Origin: Chitinophaga sp. S165
Lineage (GTDB): Bacteria; Bacteroidota; Bacteroidia; Chitinophagales; Chitinophagaceae
Assembly: GCF_003182155.1 (NCBI RefSeq)
Contig: NZ_QGTG01000001.1
Location: 1,732,991 to 1,796,990, forward strand
DNA length: 64,000 nucleotides
Reading direction: 5' to 3'
Shown here: piece after piece, positions 7,048 to 16,742 of the stretch
Position numbering within the stretch: the first letter of the stretch is position 1
Layout: each line of letters opens with the position of its first letter
Made by a program: the position numbers and the translations under genes
The notes under the pieces: model-generated
The model's database searches: none
Told to the model about the DNA's origin: nothing
The model's input: the letters and a program-made list of their open reading frames with translations, nothing else

Positions 7048-8445
7048 TTATTGTCGTAATGCCTCGATCCCGGCTATTGTTTTCGGCAGATCTTTACCCA
7101 GCTTTTTACTACCCTCTGCTGTGATCAGGTAGTTATCTTCAATACGGATACCTCCGAAGTCGCGGTAAGACGCTACCGTCTTATAGTCAATAAAATTACT
7201 CAGTTTATCTTCCGCCAACCAGCGGTCGATCAGTTCAGGAATAACATATACACCAGGTTCTACCGTCAGTACGAATCCGGGCTTTAACTCCCGTCCTAAA
7301 CGCAGCGATTTCCAGCCAAATTCAGTACCCTTTTTCAGCGTATCTGTATATCCTACATATTGCTCACCAAGATCTTCCATATCGTGCACATCAAGTCCCA
7401 TCATGTGTCCCAGGCCGCACTGGAAGAACAGGGTATGTGCACCGGCAGCTACTGCTTCTGCGGGATCGCCTTTCATCAGGCCCACTGCCTTCAGCCCTTC
7501 TACCAGTTTAATACTGGCCTGGGTATGTACTTCTTTATATTGTATACCGGGTCTTAAAAGGCTTACCGCATGATCGAGCGCATCCAGCACCACCTGGTAA
7601 ACTTCCCGCTGTCTTGTAGTAAACTGTTTACCTACGGGAAAGGTCCTTGTAAGGTCACCGGCATAACGCATTACGTTTTCCGCACCGGCGTCACAGAGTA
7701 CCATCTGGCCTTCTGCTACCTTGTTGCCATGAAAGTGATTATGCAGGATTTGTCCGTTGATGGTCAGGATGGTCGGATATGATAAGCGTCCTCCGGCAGC
7801 AAGTGCGGCTTCTTCTACTTTCGCAGCTATCTCATATTCCATCATACCGGGCTTCGTGAACTGAATAGCTGCAAGGTGCATATCTGCGCTTACAGACACT
7901 GCTTTTTCCAGCTCCGCCACTTCATGCTCATCTTTGATCTCACGTTGAGATATAACGGCCTTAATAAGCTCCAGAGAGGCATATTCCTGTAGCTGCCCTA
8001 CCGGTTGCTGCAACCATTCGGACAACCTGATCTTGTTCTCTGGCCGGTAAGGAGGCAGAATATGTATACGGCGGCCGGAAGCCTTTGCCTTCGTTAGCAC
8101 TTCCGCCAGCTGTGCATAAGGACGTGTCTTAGCTATGTTTACTGCTGCTGCCAGATCTTGTAAGGAAGGTAATGCACCTGTCCAGATGATATCATCTATA
8201 CCCGCCTCTCTTCCAAACAGTGTCTCCTCTCCTGTTTCCGGGTCCAATATCACTGCCAGTCCGGGTATATCTATACCGGCATAATAGATGAATGTACTGT
8301 CCTGACGAAAAGGATAAGTATTGTCAGCATAGTTCATACTGCTGTCCTCATTACCCATCAGCAGGATAAGCCCTTTGCCAACCTGTGCCGCCAGCTTTTG
8401 TCTGCGGTTAACATAAACTGATCTATCAAACAGATGTAAATGCAT
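7048..8445 (-). CDS. pepP: Xaa-Pro aminopeptidase, M24B metallopeptidase
   Basis: A 465-residue member of the pita-bread M24 family that removes N-terminal residues before proline, using two metal ions. An N-terminal aminopeptidase P domain (residues about 1-150, with QDSTFIYYAGIDIPGLAVIL) precedes the catalytic domain. All five metal ligands can be seen: the two Asp in LCDAGAENVMRYAGDLTRTF, the His in GLGHMMGLDVHD, and the Glu in TVEPGVYV and in GIRIEDNYLI. Length is normal for AMPP. No signal peptide, so cytosolic. The upstream end of the gene is only 54 bases from the stop of the following serine hydrolase gene, so both may be read from one promoter. The symbol is given by family analogy only. 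Confidence 0.93.
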   Translation of the reverse strand: MHLHLFDRSVYVNRRQKLAAQVGKGLILLMGNEDSSMNYADNTYPFRQDSTFIYYAGIDIPGLAVILDPETGEETLFGREAGIDDIIWTGALPSLQDLAAAVNIAKTRPYAQLAEVLTKAKASGRRIHILPPYRPENKIRLSEWLQQPVGQLQEYASLELIKAVISQREIKDEHEVAELEKAVSVSADMHLAAIQFTKPGMMEYEIAAKVEEAALAAGGRLSYPTILTINGQILHNHFHGNKVAEGQMVLCDAGAENVMRYAGDLTRTFPVGKQFTTRQREVYQVVLDALDHAVSLLRPGIQYKEVHTQASIKLVEGLKAVGLMKGDPAEAVAAGAHTLFFQCGLGHMMGLDVHDMEDLGEQYVGYTDTLKKGTEFGWKSLRLGRELKPGFVLTVEPGVYVIPELIDRWLAEDKLSNFIDYKTVASYRDFGGIRIEDNYLITAEGSKKLGKDLPKTIAGIEALRQ

Positions 8446-8499
8446 AGTTGTTATAAATGAGCCACGAATTTAGTACTTCATGTGCAATAATACACATCA

Positions 8500-9546
8500 C
8501 TACTGCGCTGCTTTCACAATATTCAGGATCTGATCATGATAATAAAAGCTTTGCTTAAGATCAGTCATGTTCCTTGCTATATTCTCCAGTACGATCACAC
8601 TTGTTTTTGTTTCAGGAAAATAGAGGTCCATAGAAATAAATCCCGGTACTACGCCTGTTACTGCCAGTTCAGGCTTGACCGTTTGCCGTGGTATAGTGAT
8701 ACCATAACCATAATCGACCGTTCCCAGTGTCTGGTGTTCCCTGTATGCATTCTCTTTTGGGCTGATCATTAAACGATAACTCTTATCCGACAGCAGTTTA
8801 CCACCGTGTAAACAGTTGTTCCATTTTACAAGATCATCCGCAGAAGAGATCAGTCCACCGGCTGCCGTCGCCACATTTGAATACATTTCCAGCACGCCGT
8901 CTTCTCTCTTCAACCGACCATCCTGACCGGCAGTATATCCTGGTACCAGATGTATATATTCCTTCTTCCGGGGATCAAAGCTATACTGCATACCACATTG
9001 TTTGAACAGTGCAGCGCAAAGGTCAGGGAATGACTGTCCGGATGTTTTCTCCACTATCTGAGACAGCAGATCAAAGCTGATGAACCCATAGGCAAAATGC
9101 GAACCGGGCCTGAAAGCAAGCGGCTTATCAAGTGCGGTAATACCATGCGTATGTGACAGCAGGTGATGGATGGTAACTGTATCTGCCCATTTCTCAGACA
9201 AAGCAGGCAAGTATTTGTGAATAGGATCATTTAAATGCAGATGCCCTTTCTCCATCTCCTGCAATACGATAACGGATGTGATCTGTTTGCTGATAGACCC
9301 GATCATAAATTCACTTTCAATGGTAAAAGGCTGTTGCTGTTCGACGTTGGAAAAACCGCCAAACCTCCTGTAAAAGCTCCGGCTTTCATTGCCGATCACA
9401 ACGACGCCGTTAAAGGGAACGGTAGCCGTATCCGTTAGCAGGGAATCAAGTTTCCGGGTAAGATTCCTCTGTTGTTGTTGTTGTTGAGCAAATACATTGA
9501 AAAAAGAACATAAGATGGCAATGAGGACAAGGATACGTTGGGTCAT
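8500..9546 (-). CDS. Serine hydrolase, class C beta-lactamase/DD-peptidase-like, exported
   Basis: This 348-residue protein has a signal peptide (MTQRILVLIAILCSFFNVFA) followed by six consecutive Gln. The catalytic SxxK is seen as SISK in FMIGSISKQITSV (about residues 84-87), followed by the usual HLHLNDPIHKYLP and HHLLSHTHGI. The position where YxN is expected reads HFAYGFISFDLL, so the Asn is not conserved. The third motif region reads VTGVVPGF, again not the canonical KTG. Related proteins include esterases, D-aminopeptidases and penicillin-binding-like enzymes, so the substrate cannot be inferred. It is probably periplasmic. The gene precedes pepP on the same strand with a 54-base gap and may be co-transcribed with it. 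Confidence 0.88.
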   Translation of the reverse strand: MTQRILVLIAILCSFFNVFAQQQQQQRNLTRKLDSLLTDTATVPFNGVVVIGNESRSFYRRFGGFSNVEQQQPFTIESEFMIGSISKQITSVIVLQEMEKGHLHLNDPIHKYLPALSEKWADTVTIHHLLSHTHGITALDKPLAFRPGSHFAYGFISFDLLSQIVEKTSGQSFPDLCAALFKQCGMQYSFDPRKKEYIHLVPGYTAGQDGRLKREDGVLEMYSNVATAAGGLISSADDLVKWNNCLHGGKLLSDKSYRLMISPKENAYREHQTLGTVDYGYGITIPRQTVKPELAVTGVVPGFISMDLYFPETKTSVIVLENIARNMTDLKQSFYYHDQILNIVKAAQ

Positions 9547-9803
9547 TGAACGGGAGTTTAATAGAGTCAGATTAATTATTCACAAGTTCAGACAAATTAA
9601 GCTGAAATCATGGCTATGGCGGTAAAATATTTTCTGCGGAGGGATATAGCTGGATATTTACAAAACAAATGGAGACGGACGATCTGTTGTTAATCAGGAA
9701 AGAATATATCCAGAAAGGGGCGAAGACCGGAACAGGTTTTGCTGTTGTTGCCCGAAAGCAATTAAATAATGATTAATTTTAGGCTGGTAAGATACTAAAA
9801 AAT

Positions 9804-12158
9804 ATGAACGGGCATTCCTTTCCAGACAGTCCATTTCAGATTGAGCTAAGTTTTTTCCATGTTATCGGAGAATTGGAAAAACAGGCTGCAGGGCCAGAGA
9901 GCGAAACATCCATCCGGGCAAAAGCTTTACTTGCCGAGGTAGAGAACTGCCCTGAACTGATCGAAGGACTTACGACTGCCGGGCAGATAGAAAAGAACCG
10001 GGACCTGATCCGCCGGCTACTGGCAGACTACTTCCCCGAAGCCCTGACCACAAATGAAATTAAAGCGGTCAACCTCCCCTATGCAGATCTCATTTTCAAT
10101 CATACAGCCCGTTTTAAGAAAATACTGGAAGCAGCCGGACCTGAGTTCTCATTCAATATCAGGGACTTCGATGAGCATCAGTTCTATGTACTGAGCTGCT
10201 GTATTATCCTCAATGAGTTTTACGGCACATCGTTGGATTTCGCCAGGCCGTTGTTTTATGATATTCCTACAGCAGATGGTGTTATCAAACATTACAGGAT
10301 CTTATACAATGCAGATTTCCTTGATATATTGCCAACGCCACGGTCTCTTACGCTGACGCCTGAAGATATAGACCTCCTGCTGAACAATTATGATGACCTG
10401 GACCTTTGGAAATCAAAATTTCCGAAAGAAAGCTGGATACTGAGAGGGTTTGCCATCATGACCCTGTACGACGCCACCGTGGAGAATGCAGTATCTATCC
10501 TGAAGGAGCAACTGCTTGGTTTGAATGCGGGTTTTGAAGACAAGATACAATCCATCTTCCGGTCAATATACCGTATTCCCGACATCAAGGTGGGGTTCAC
10601 GTTGTATAATCCGGAAGAGGACCATTTCAGTATCGATACATTAGGAAAACACCTGGAAAGTTACATCGTACAGGGAAATGGCGAACATGAGGCCCACTCG
10701 TTACTTTGTACCAGTTCGTATAATTGCCTGATAAAGAAGAAACAATATTATGCGATATCTGATGTGAATGAATTACTTGCCATTGATCCGGAACACCGGT
10801 TAGGCAATTACTTCCATCAACAGGGTATCAATAGTTTCATACTGGCGCCTGTTGTCAAACACGGTAAGCTGTTGGGAGTACTGGAAATTGTCTCCTTACG
10901 TAGCAAAGAACTGAACAGCATCAATGCCAATAAGCTGCAGGTGGTGATGCCTTTCATGACAGATAACATCGAAAGAGTGATCGTTGAAATGCAGAACCAG
11001 GTGCAGGCTGTCATACAGGAGAAATACACCGCCATTCACGGCAGCGTATACTGGAAGTTCAGGGAGGAGGCCAAACAACTGATCCTTCAGCAGCAGGACG
11101 GGAAGGATTACGGTTTACAGGAAATCGTATTTCCGGATGTGTACCCGCTATATGGACAGATCGATATCAAGGGCTCGTCCGATATACGTAATACCAGCGT
11201 GCAACAGGACCTGCAACTGCAGGTAAAGACACTGGCCACCCTTCTGAAACAATTAAGTAATCTGTCATATGCGGAAGTGCTGGAAGAGCTATGGAACGGC
11301 AATCCATCTGAAGGAGAAGATCAACCGCAGTACCAGCATGATTTTCAGGCGGTACTGGAACAACTGCGAGAATACCTGGTGGAGCTTTCTTTCCCACTAA
11401 GAGCGGGAACAGAACAATACATCACAGCTTACCTGGTGAATGAGGTGCATCCGCTATTACAACCTTTGGCAACCGATCCGCGGGTACAGGCATACTTTAA
11501 AGAGAATGATAAAGAAAAGGGTCAGTTTCATTTGCAAAGGCGGAAATATGAGAAGACGATCTCTACCATCAATAATAAACTTTCGGACATTATAGACCGG
11601 AACCAGTCTATAGCCCAGGTGTTATTCCCTCATTATTATGAGCGATTTAAAACTGATGGAATAGAGCATAACCTGTATATCGGTGCTTCCATCTCACCGA
11701 AACTGCAATTCAGTCTGCAACGGCTGTACGACCTTCGTTTATGGCAGTTACAGACGCTTTGTGAAATGGAAATAGCGCATCATCAGTTGAAGGAGGAATT
11801 ACCTTATCCCCTGGATGTGACCTCACTGATACTCGTTTACAATGCCACTATCGCCATCCGCTTCCGGATGGACGAGAAACGGTTTGATGTGGATGGCAGC
11901 TATAATGCCCGCTTTGAGATCGTGAAAAAGCGGATCGACAAAGCCTTTATTAAAGACACGACCGAGCGTATCACCCAGTCGGGCAAGATCACCATTGTTT
12001 ATTCCAACTATACCGAAGAAGAGGAATATCTGCGATACATCAGGACCTTACAGTCGCAGATGATACTGGACAATGATATTGAGCAATTTGATATTGAGGA
12101 CCTGCAGGGCGTATCCGGGTTAAAAGCGATCAGGGTAAAGATCATTCACTTAGTCTGA
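9804..12158 (+). CDS. Large GAF-domain protein of unknown function
   Basis: A 784-residue soluble protein without signal peptide or membrane segments. Residues about 1-230 are helical and unassigned. A GAF-like domain is recognisable around residues 245-400 (IKVGFTLYNPEEDHFSID, then QGINSFILAPVVKHGKLLGV and a helix ending in MPFMTDNIERVIVEM). A long helical C-terminal region contains YPLYGQIDIKGSSDIRN and the charged stretch YSNYTEEEEYLRYI. No kinase, cyclase, phosphodiesterase or DNA-binding domain is visible, so any ligand sensed by the GAF domain would have to be passed on by an unknown output. Large GAF proteins of this architecture occur in Chitinophaga-type genomes and are uncharacterised. 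It is monocistronic, with a 257-base gap before it and a perfect 16-base terminator hairpin behind. Confidence 0.85.
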   Translation: MNGHSFPDSPFQIELSFFHVIGELEKQAAGPESETSIRAKALLAEVENCPELIEGLTTAGQIEKNRDLIRRLLADYFPEALTTNEIKAVNLPYADLIFNHTARFKKILEAAGPEFSFNIRDFDEHQFYVLSCCIILNEFYGTSLDFARPLFYDIPTADGVIKHYRILYNADFLDILPTPRSLTLTPEDIDLLLNNYDDLDLWKSKFPKESWILRGFAIMTLYDATVENAVSILKEQLLGLNAGFEDKIQSIFRSIYRIPDIKVGFTLYNPEEDHFSIDTLGKHLESYIVQGNGEHEAHSLLCTSSYNCLIKKKQYYAISDVNELLAIDPEHRLGNYFHQQGINSFILAPVVKHGKLLGVLEIVSLRSKELNSINANKLQVVMPFMTDNIERVIVEMQNQVQAVIQEKYTAIHGSVYWKFREEAKQLILQQQDGKDYGLQEIVFPDVYPLYGQIDIKGSSDIRNTSVQQDLQLQVKTLATLLKQLSNLSYAEVLEELWNGNPSEGEDQPQYQHDFQAVLEQLREYLVELSFPLRAGTEQYITAYLVNEVHPLLQPLATDPRVQAYFKENDKEKGQFHLQRRKYEKTISTINNKLSDIIDRNQSIAQVLFPHYYERFKTDGIEHNLYIGASISPKLQFSLQRLYDLRLWQLQTLCEMEIAHHQLKEELPYPLDVTSLILVYNATIAIRFRMDEKRFDVDGSYNARFEIVKKRIDKAFIKDTTERITQSGKITIVYSNYTEEEEYLRYIRTLQSQMILDNDIEQFDIEDLQGVSGLKAIRVKIIHLV

Positions 12159-12169
12159 TCATAAACTGA

Positions 12170-12207
12170 CAGGCCCATTATGCTATTGGACTAGCATAAT
12201 GGGCCTG
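12170..12207. terminator. Perfect 16-base hairpin between convergent genes
   Basis: CAGGCCCATTATGCTA (12170-12185) pairs completely with TAGCATAATGGGCCTG (12192-12207) around TTGGAC. It sits between the stops at 12158 and 12240. T-runs are weak on both sides, but position and strength make it the shared terminator. Confidence 0.75.
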
Positions 12208-12239
12208 CTCTATACAATTGAAACCCTATCAGACAAATA

Positions 12240-12610
12240 TTAGCGGGTGAATTTCTCCCAACCCTGAATAGTAGGGCGGTTACATGTCATAGGCTGAAGA
12301 CCGTCTTCAGAAGACACATATGCGCCGTTGTTACCGCGCAGAGAGAAAGTACCATCACCGTTATCGATCCAGTCGAATTTCTCCCAGTCCTGGATAGTTG
12401 GACGGTTACAGGTCATAGCCTGTACGCCATTTTCAGAAGACAGGTATTTACCCATGCTCTGCAGGGCAACTTTACCACCATCAGCATCAACAACTGTGAA
12501 CTGTTCCCATGCCTGAACGGTAGGACGGTTACAAATAACTGGCTGTACGCCATTCTCACCACTTACGAAGGAACCATTGTTACCTCTGAGAGAGATAGTA
12601 GAGCCGATAG
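12240..12610 (-). repeat. Three degenerate tandem repeats encoding fascin-like units
   Basis: Within the GH16 gene, three units of roughly 120 bases each encode [GNNG/GKYL]..V/LSSENGVQ..[TV]CNRPT[IV]Q.WE.F. The units differ at many third positions, so they are old duplications under selection, not a recent expansion. Confidence 0.7.
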
Positions 12611-13469
12611 GAGCAGTACCGTTACCACCGTCAGGAGAGTCGGTGATGCTGTACACTCTTACGTAGTCTACCAGCATGGTAGCAGGCAATGCGGCGTCGT
12701 TGATGTTGTTACCAGGCAGGTTACCACCTACTGCGATGTTCAGCAGGATGAAGAAAGGTGCATGGAACTCTTCAGTACCGTTGATGTTGTTCAGGATATT
12801 CGCTTCATGGAATTGAACGCCATCCACAAACCAGCGGATAGAAGAAGCATCCCAGTCAACCGCGTAAACGTGGTAGTTGGTAGGCGTAGTCTGGGTGTTA
12901 CCGCCATAATAAGAATACACGGTATTAAACCAGTGGATAGTACCCAGCACAGTGTTGCCGGTGTTTACGTGCTCCATGATGTCGATCTCACCGCAAGCAG
13001 GCCAGCCAGCGCCGGTGCTGATGCTGTTACCTAACATCCAGAAAGCAGGCCATAAGCCCTGTACACCCGGAAGTTTAATACGGGCTTCGATACGGCCGTA
13101 TTTTGTAGAGAATTTACCATTACTGTTGATACGACCGGAAGTATACGGTTGTCCCTGAACAGTTTGTTTACGTGCAGTGATCACCAGGTTGCCACCGGTA
13201 ACAGCTACGTTTTCAGTTTGGTAGAACTGCTTTTCATTGTTTACGCCCAGGTTACCATTTTCATACCCCCATTTAGAAGTATTAAGGCTGGTACCATCAA
13301 ATTCGTCGGACCAAACCAGGTTGTAAGCTTTAGCAGCTACAGCGCCCTGGGTTTTGTCGTTGGCAGAGAGTTTAGGCGCTTTCTCGGCCTGGTTGTCTTT
13401 TGTACAGGATGTGATTGCTGCTGCGAGCAGCAGTAGGCTCAGTAGCCCGGAGAAGGTCTGTTTTTTCAT
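12240..13469 (-). CDS. GH16 endo-beta-glucanase lipoprotein with C-terminal fascin-like repeats
   Basis: The open frame reaches 13511, but ATG 13469 gives a proper lipoprotein signal (MKKQTFSGLLSLLLLAAAIT then SC), about 409 residues. The GH16 catalytic domain (about residues 35-275) shows LVWSDEFDGTSLNTSKWGYE, RIEARIKLPGVQGLWPAFWM and the active-site motif GEIDIMEH near residue 160, holding both catalytic Glu and the assisting Asp. This clan hydrolyses beta-1,3 or mixed 1,3/1,4-glucans. The last 135 residues are three repeats of about 40 residues (GNNGSFVSGENGVQPVICNR and variants) resembling a fascin/beta-trefoil fold and probably binding carbohydrate. Being lipid-anchored, it likely acts on the cell surface. 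It is divergent from the sensor-regulator at 13746, a plausible controller. Confidence 0.92.
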   Translation of the reverse strand: MKKQTFSGLLSLLLLAAAITSCTKDNQAEKAPKLSANDKTQGAVAAKAYNLVWSDEFDGTSLNTSKWGYENGNLGVNNEKQFYQTENVAVTGGNLVITARKQTVQGQPYTSGRINSNGKFSTKYGRIEARIKLPGVQGLWPAFWMLGNSISTGAGWPACGEIDIMEHVNTGNTVLGTIHWFNTVYSYYGGNTQTTPTNYHVYAVDWDASSIRWFVDGVQFHEANILNNINGTEEFHAPFFILLNIAVGGNLPGNNINDAALPATMLVDYVRVYSITDSPDGGNGTAPIGSTISLRGNNGSFVSGENGVQPVICNRPTVQAWEQFTVVDADGGKVALQSMGKYLSSENGVQAMTCNRPTIQDWEKFDWIDNGDGTFSLRGNNGAYVSSEDGLQPMTCNRPTIQGWEKFTR

Positions 13470-13745
13470 AGTTTTAATAATTCCGGTTTTCATTGTTCCC
13501 GCATAGTGCATTCATCGCTCCGGAAATTGGGTGACACGCCCTTTATCCGAAGACGGGAAAATGTTAACGCGGAAACTGGTTATTTTGATCAGGGCAAAGA
13601 TGGTGTTAATTTTTATGTTCCCTCATTTTAGGGGTACGTCTAATCTACTACAAGCTAAACACAGTCTATTGATTATCAATAAACATTATTTACGTCACCG
13701 CTACTTCAAGCGATAATATTCATATTTTTATTAAAACGTTATGAA

Positions 13746-16682
13746 ATGAACAAGCTTCTTTTGCTTGTCTTGTCTATCCTATGGACTGGCGATAACCTGG
13801 CGCAACAGATCATCGGTTTACCGCCAATTGTTAACTACACCCGACAGCAATACCCGGGAGGTGGTCAGACCTGGGACCTGGATATGGACCGGAATGGCAT
13901 CCTTTATTTTGCCAACAATGAGGGGTTGATGACCTTTAATGGTCACTCCTGGAAATTAGTGCCGGTTCCCAATCATACACGGCTACGGTCGGTGAAGGCC
14001 GATAAGGACGGGCGTATCTATGTCGGCGCCCAGGATGATTTCGGCTATTACCTGGCCGATGGGGATGGCGTATTGCGGTATACGTCCCTCAAACCGGCGG
14101 TAAGGGACCGGAAAGACCAGTTTGCAGATGTGTGGGACATCGTGCTGTACGATGGCGGGGTCTATTTCAGAGGTACTACCAAGATATTTTATTACGACAA
14201 ACATCGTATACATGTTTATCCCGCGGCCTCACAATGGCATGTGATACGCAGCACCGGCAACGGACTATACGCCCAGGATGCCGAAAAAGGACTGATGCAG
14301 TTTAAGGCGGGCAGCTGGCAACCTGTTTGTAAGGAAGTGGCCGACAAGGGACTGCTGATCAGGGAGATCATAGGCGCAGCGGATAAGGGAGATACCAGCG
14401 GAGAACATCATAACATAGATGCAGCTAGCGACACCCTCCTGATCTGCACCTTAAAACATGGCCTTTTTAAGTTGTATCAGGGACACCTCTACCCTTTCGA
14501 GACGGCTGCTTCTTCCATTTTCATCCAAAACCAGATCTACTGCGCACGCCCTTGGGGAGATAAGCAGTTGCTGGTCGGCACCTCTTACGGAGGCTGTTAT
14601 ATCATGCACAGGGAAACGGGGGCGCTCATCCAGCAGTTTACCGTCAGCGAAGGACTACAACATAACAGCGTGCTGAAGATCTTCACTGACAGGGGAAAGA
14701 ATATCTGGCTGACGCTGGACAATGGCATTGACATGGTGCGGTATAACACGGCGGTAAAACAGATCCTGCCGGACAATAAACGTTACCTGACCACTTATAC
14801 AGCGACGGTCTTTGACAAGCAATTATATATCGGCACTTCAGACGGTGTATTCAGTACCCCTCTCGGCGGGCAGTCCGACTTCAGTTTTCTTGAGAGCCGT
14901 TTCCGGCAGATCGGTAATACGGCCGGCCAGGTATGGAGCATTGCCAATGTAGGATCACATCTGCTGATGGGGCACCATGAGGGTGCGTTTGAGATCAGGG
15001 AACAACGTGCGGTACCCTTATCGAAGCTTACGGGATGCTGGTTGTTTCAGCCACTGTCTTCCTATATGCTGGCAGGATGTTATACAGGATTGCAGCTGAT
15101 GGACAAGAGAGGAAATATATTATCGGCCGCCAGAAAACTAAAAGGCTTATCCGAGTCGCTCCGGTTCCTGACGGTGGAGAACGATAGTACAGTATGGGCA
15201 TCCCACCCCTACCGGGGCGTATTCAAAATGCATTTGGGCAAGGATACCATTCTGCGATATACGTTATATACACAAAAGAACGGGCTACCGGCCGACTACA
15301 ATAATTTTGTATTCCGGATAAGGGGTAAAATGATGGTGGCCACACAGGCCGGCGCCTATGAATATGATGCAGCACTGGACCGTTTTGTGCCATCACACTG
15401 GCTCCATCCTATTCTCAGGAATGCCAGTTTGCAGTACCTGTCGGAAGATGCTGTAGGGAACGTCTGGTTTATCTCTAATAAGATGCCCGGCGTGATCGAC
15501 TTTCATAAACCGGTACCCGAACATGCTTATAGTATTGTTTATTTTCCGGAATTAAAAGGACAGATCGTCAGTGGTTTCGAATTCCTGTTTCCTTATAATG
15601 ACGAGAACATTTTCGTAGGGGCGGAAAAGGGAATGTATCATATCAATTACCGGCATTACCGGCAGGCAAAAGAGCAGCCGCTGGTGCTCATCAGCCAGGT
15701 GAGCGCACATGGAGCGGTGGACAGCCTGTTATTCGGCGGGTATCATCCCCTGGGAAAGCATTCTTTCAAGGCGATGCCCAATGCCTTTTCCAGCTTTCAT
15801 TTTGAGTATGCCTCACCGGTATACGGTCAGGGTAATACCATTGAATACAGTTATAAGCTGACGGGCTTTGATCAGCAATGGAGCGAGTGGTCGGTTAAAA
15901 CAGAGAAAGACTATACGAATCTTCCTAACGGCCGCTACAGTTTTTTGGTGAAGGCGAAAGACAATCTGGGTAACGTGTCTACAGCTGCCGTATACTCGTT
16001 CCGGATACTACCGGCCTGGTATCAGACTACTTTGGCCAGAAGCGGGTATGTGCTCCTGGGATTGACATTGCTGCTGTGGTTCTATATTTCCCAGACAAGG
16101 AAATTTGCCCGGCAGCAGCGGCGGTATCAGCAGAAACAGGAGCAACTCATCCTGCGGCATAAATTTGAAAAAGAACAACGTGAAAAGGAACTGATAAGTC
16201 TTCAGAATGAGAAACTGACCACTGAAGTACGCTTTAAGAACAAAGAGCTGGCAACGGCTACCATGTACCTTCTTCACAGGGGGAAAGTGTTGTCTAATAT
16301 CAAGGAGGAATTGCAGGTGGCGATAAAAAAAATAACACCTGCGCCTGACAGTGCGTTTAAAAAAGTGCTGCGCCTGTTTGAAGAAGCGGAAAACAATGAT
16401 GAGGATTGGGAGCAGTTCTCCCGGCACTTTGACGAAGTGCATAACAACTTTCTGTTCACACTGAAACGAAAATATCCTGACTTAAGTACTACCGACCTCA
16501 AGTTGTGCGCCTATCTGCGTATTAACCTGACTACAAAGGAAATAGCGCAGTCGCTGGGCATTTCGGTAAGGGGTGTGGAAACGAGCAGGTACCGGTTGAG
16601 AAAGAAGCTGGAACTACCGGCGGATACGAGTTTATATGATTTCCTGATAGCGATCACCGACACGCCGGAGAAACCGGCGTAA
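13746..16682 (+). CDS. Periplasmic-propeller sensor with Y_Y_Y domain and cytoplasmic LuxR-type HTH
   Basis: This 978-residue protein is a one-piece transmembrane regulator. After a signal peptide (MNKLLLLVLSILWTGDNLAQ) comes a two-component-regulator propeller (about residues 25-670) built of short repeats such as WDLDMDRNGILYFANNEGLM and VGAQDDFGYY. A Y_Y_Y domain follows (about 684-755; YSYKLTGFDQQWSEW then YTNLPNGRYSFLVKAKDN), one membrane helix (about 763-783) and a long coiled coil. A C-terminal helix-turn-helix (about 910-965) reads TDLKLCAYLRINLTTKEIAQ then SLGISVRGVETSRYRLRKKL. It lacks histidine kinase and receiver domains, so the membrane-bound protein should bind DNA directly on sensing a sugar polymer outside. 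The divergent GH16 gene is the natural target. The ECF sigma gene begins only 60 bases downstream. Confidence 0.9.
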   Translation: MNKLLLLVLSILWTGDNLAQQIIGLPPIVNYTRQQYPGGGQTWDLDMDRNGILYFANNEGLMTFNGHSWKLVPVPNHTRLRSVKADKDGRIYVGAQDDFGYYLADGDGVLRYTSLKPAVRDRKDQFADVWDIVLYDGGVYFRGTTKIFYYDKHRIHVYPAASQWHVIRSTGNGLYAQDAEKGLMQFKAGSWQPVCKEVADKGLLIREIIGAADKGDTSGEHHNIDAASDTLLICTLKHGLFKLYQGHLYPFETAASSIFIQNQIYCARPWGDKQLLVGTSYGGCYIMHRETGALIQQFTVSEGLQHNSVLKIFTDRGKNIWLTLDNGIDMVRYNTAVKQILPDNKRYLTTYTATVFDKQLYIGTSDGVFSTPLGGQSDFSFLESRFRQIGNTAGQVWSIANVGSHLLMGHHEGAFEIREQRAVPLSKLTGCWLFQPLSSYMLAGCYTGLQLMDKRGNILSAARKLKGLSESLRFLTVENDSTVWASHPYRGVFKMHLGKDTILRYTLYTQKNGLPADYNNFVFRIRGKMMVATQAGAYEYDAALDRFVPSHWLHPILRNASLQYLSEDAVGNVWFISNKMPGVIDFHKPVPEHAYSIVYFPELKGQIVSGFEFLFPYNDENIFVGAEKGMYHINYRHYRQAKEQPLVLISQVSAHGAVDSLLFGGYHPLGKHSFKAMPNAFSSFHFEYASPVYGQGNTIEYSYKLTGFDQQWSEWSVKTEKDYTNLPNGRYSFLVKAKDNLGNVSTAAVYSFRILPAWYQTTLARSGYVLLGLTLLLWFYISQTRKFARQQRRYQQKQEQLILRHKFEKEQREKELISLQNEKLTTEVRFKNKELATATMYLLHRGKVLSNIKEELQVAIKKITPAPDSAFKKVLRLFEEAENNDEDWEQFSRHFDEVHNNFLFTLKRKYPDLSTTDLKLCAYLRINLTTKEIAQSLGISVRGVETSRYRLRKKLELPADTSLYDFLIAITDTPEKPA

Positions 16683-16709
16683 TCATGATGAAAACCAACG
16701 GGAAACGGT

Positions 16710-16717
16710 TATATTTG
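16710..16717 (+). promoter_or_regulatory. Bacteroidota -7 promoter box of the ECF sigma gene
   Basis: TATATTTG fits TAnnTTTG exactly and lies 26 bases before the TTG start codon at 16743, leaving a short leader of about 20 bases. No clear -33 TTTG is visible at the usual distance. Confidence 0.55.
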
Positions 16718-16742
16718 TAGTTCATTACGCCTTTACCACAAA

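Noticed and set aside
9455..9485. CAA/CAG-type repeat coding for six Gln as a phase-variable tract
   Set aside because: The repeat is of three-base units in frame, so slippage would only change Gln number, not switch expression.
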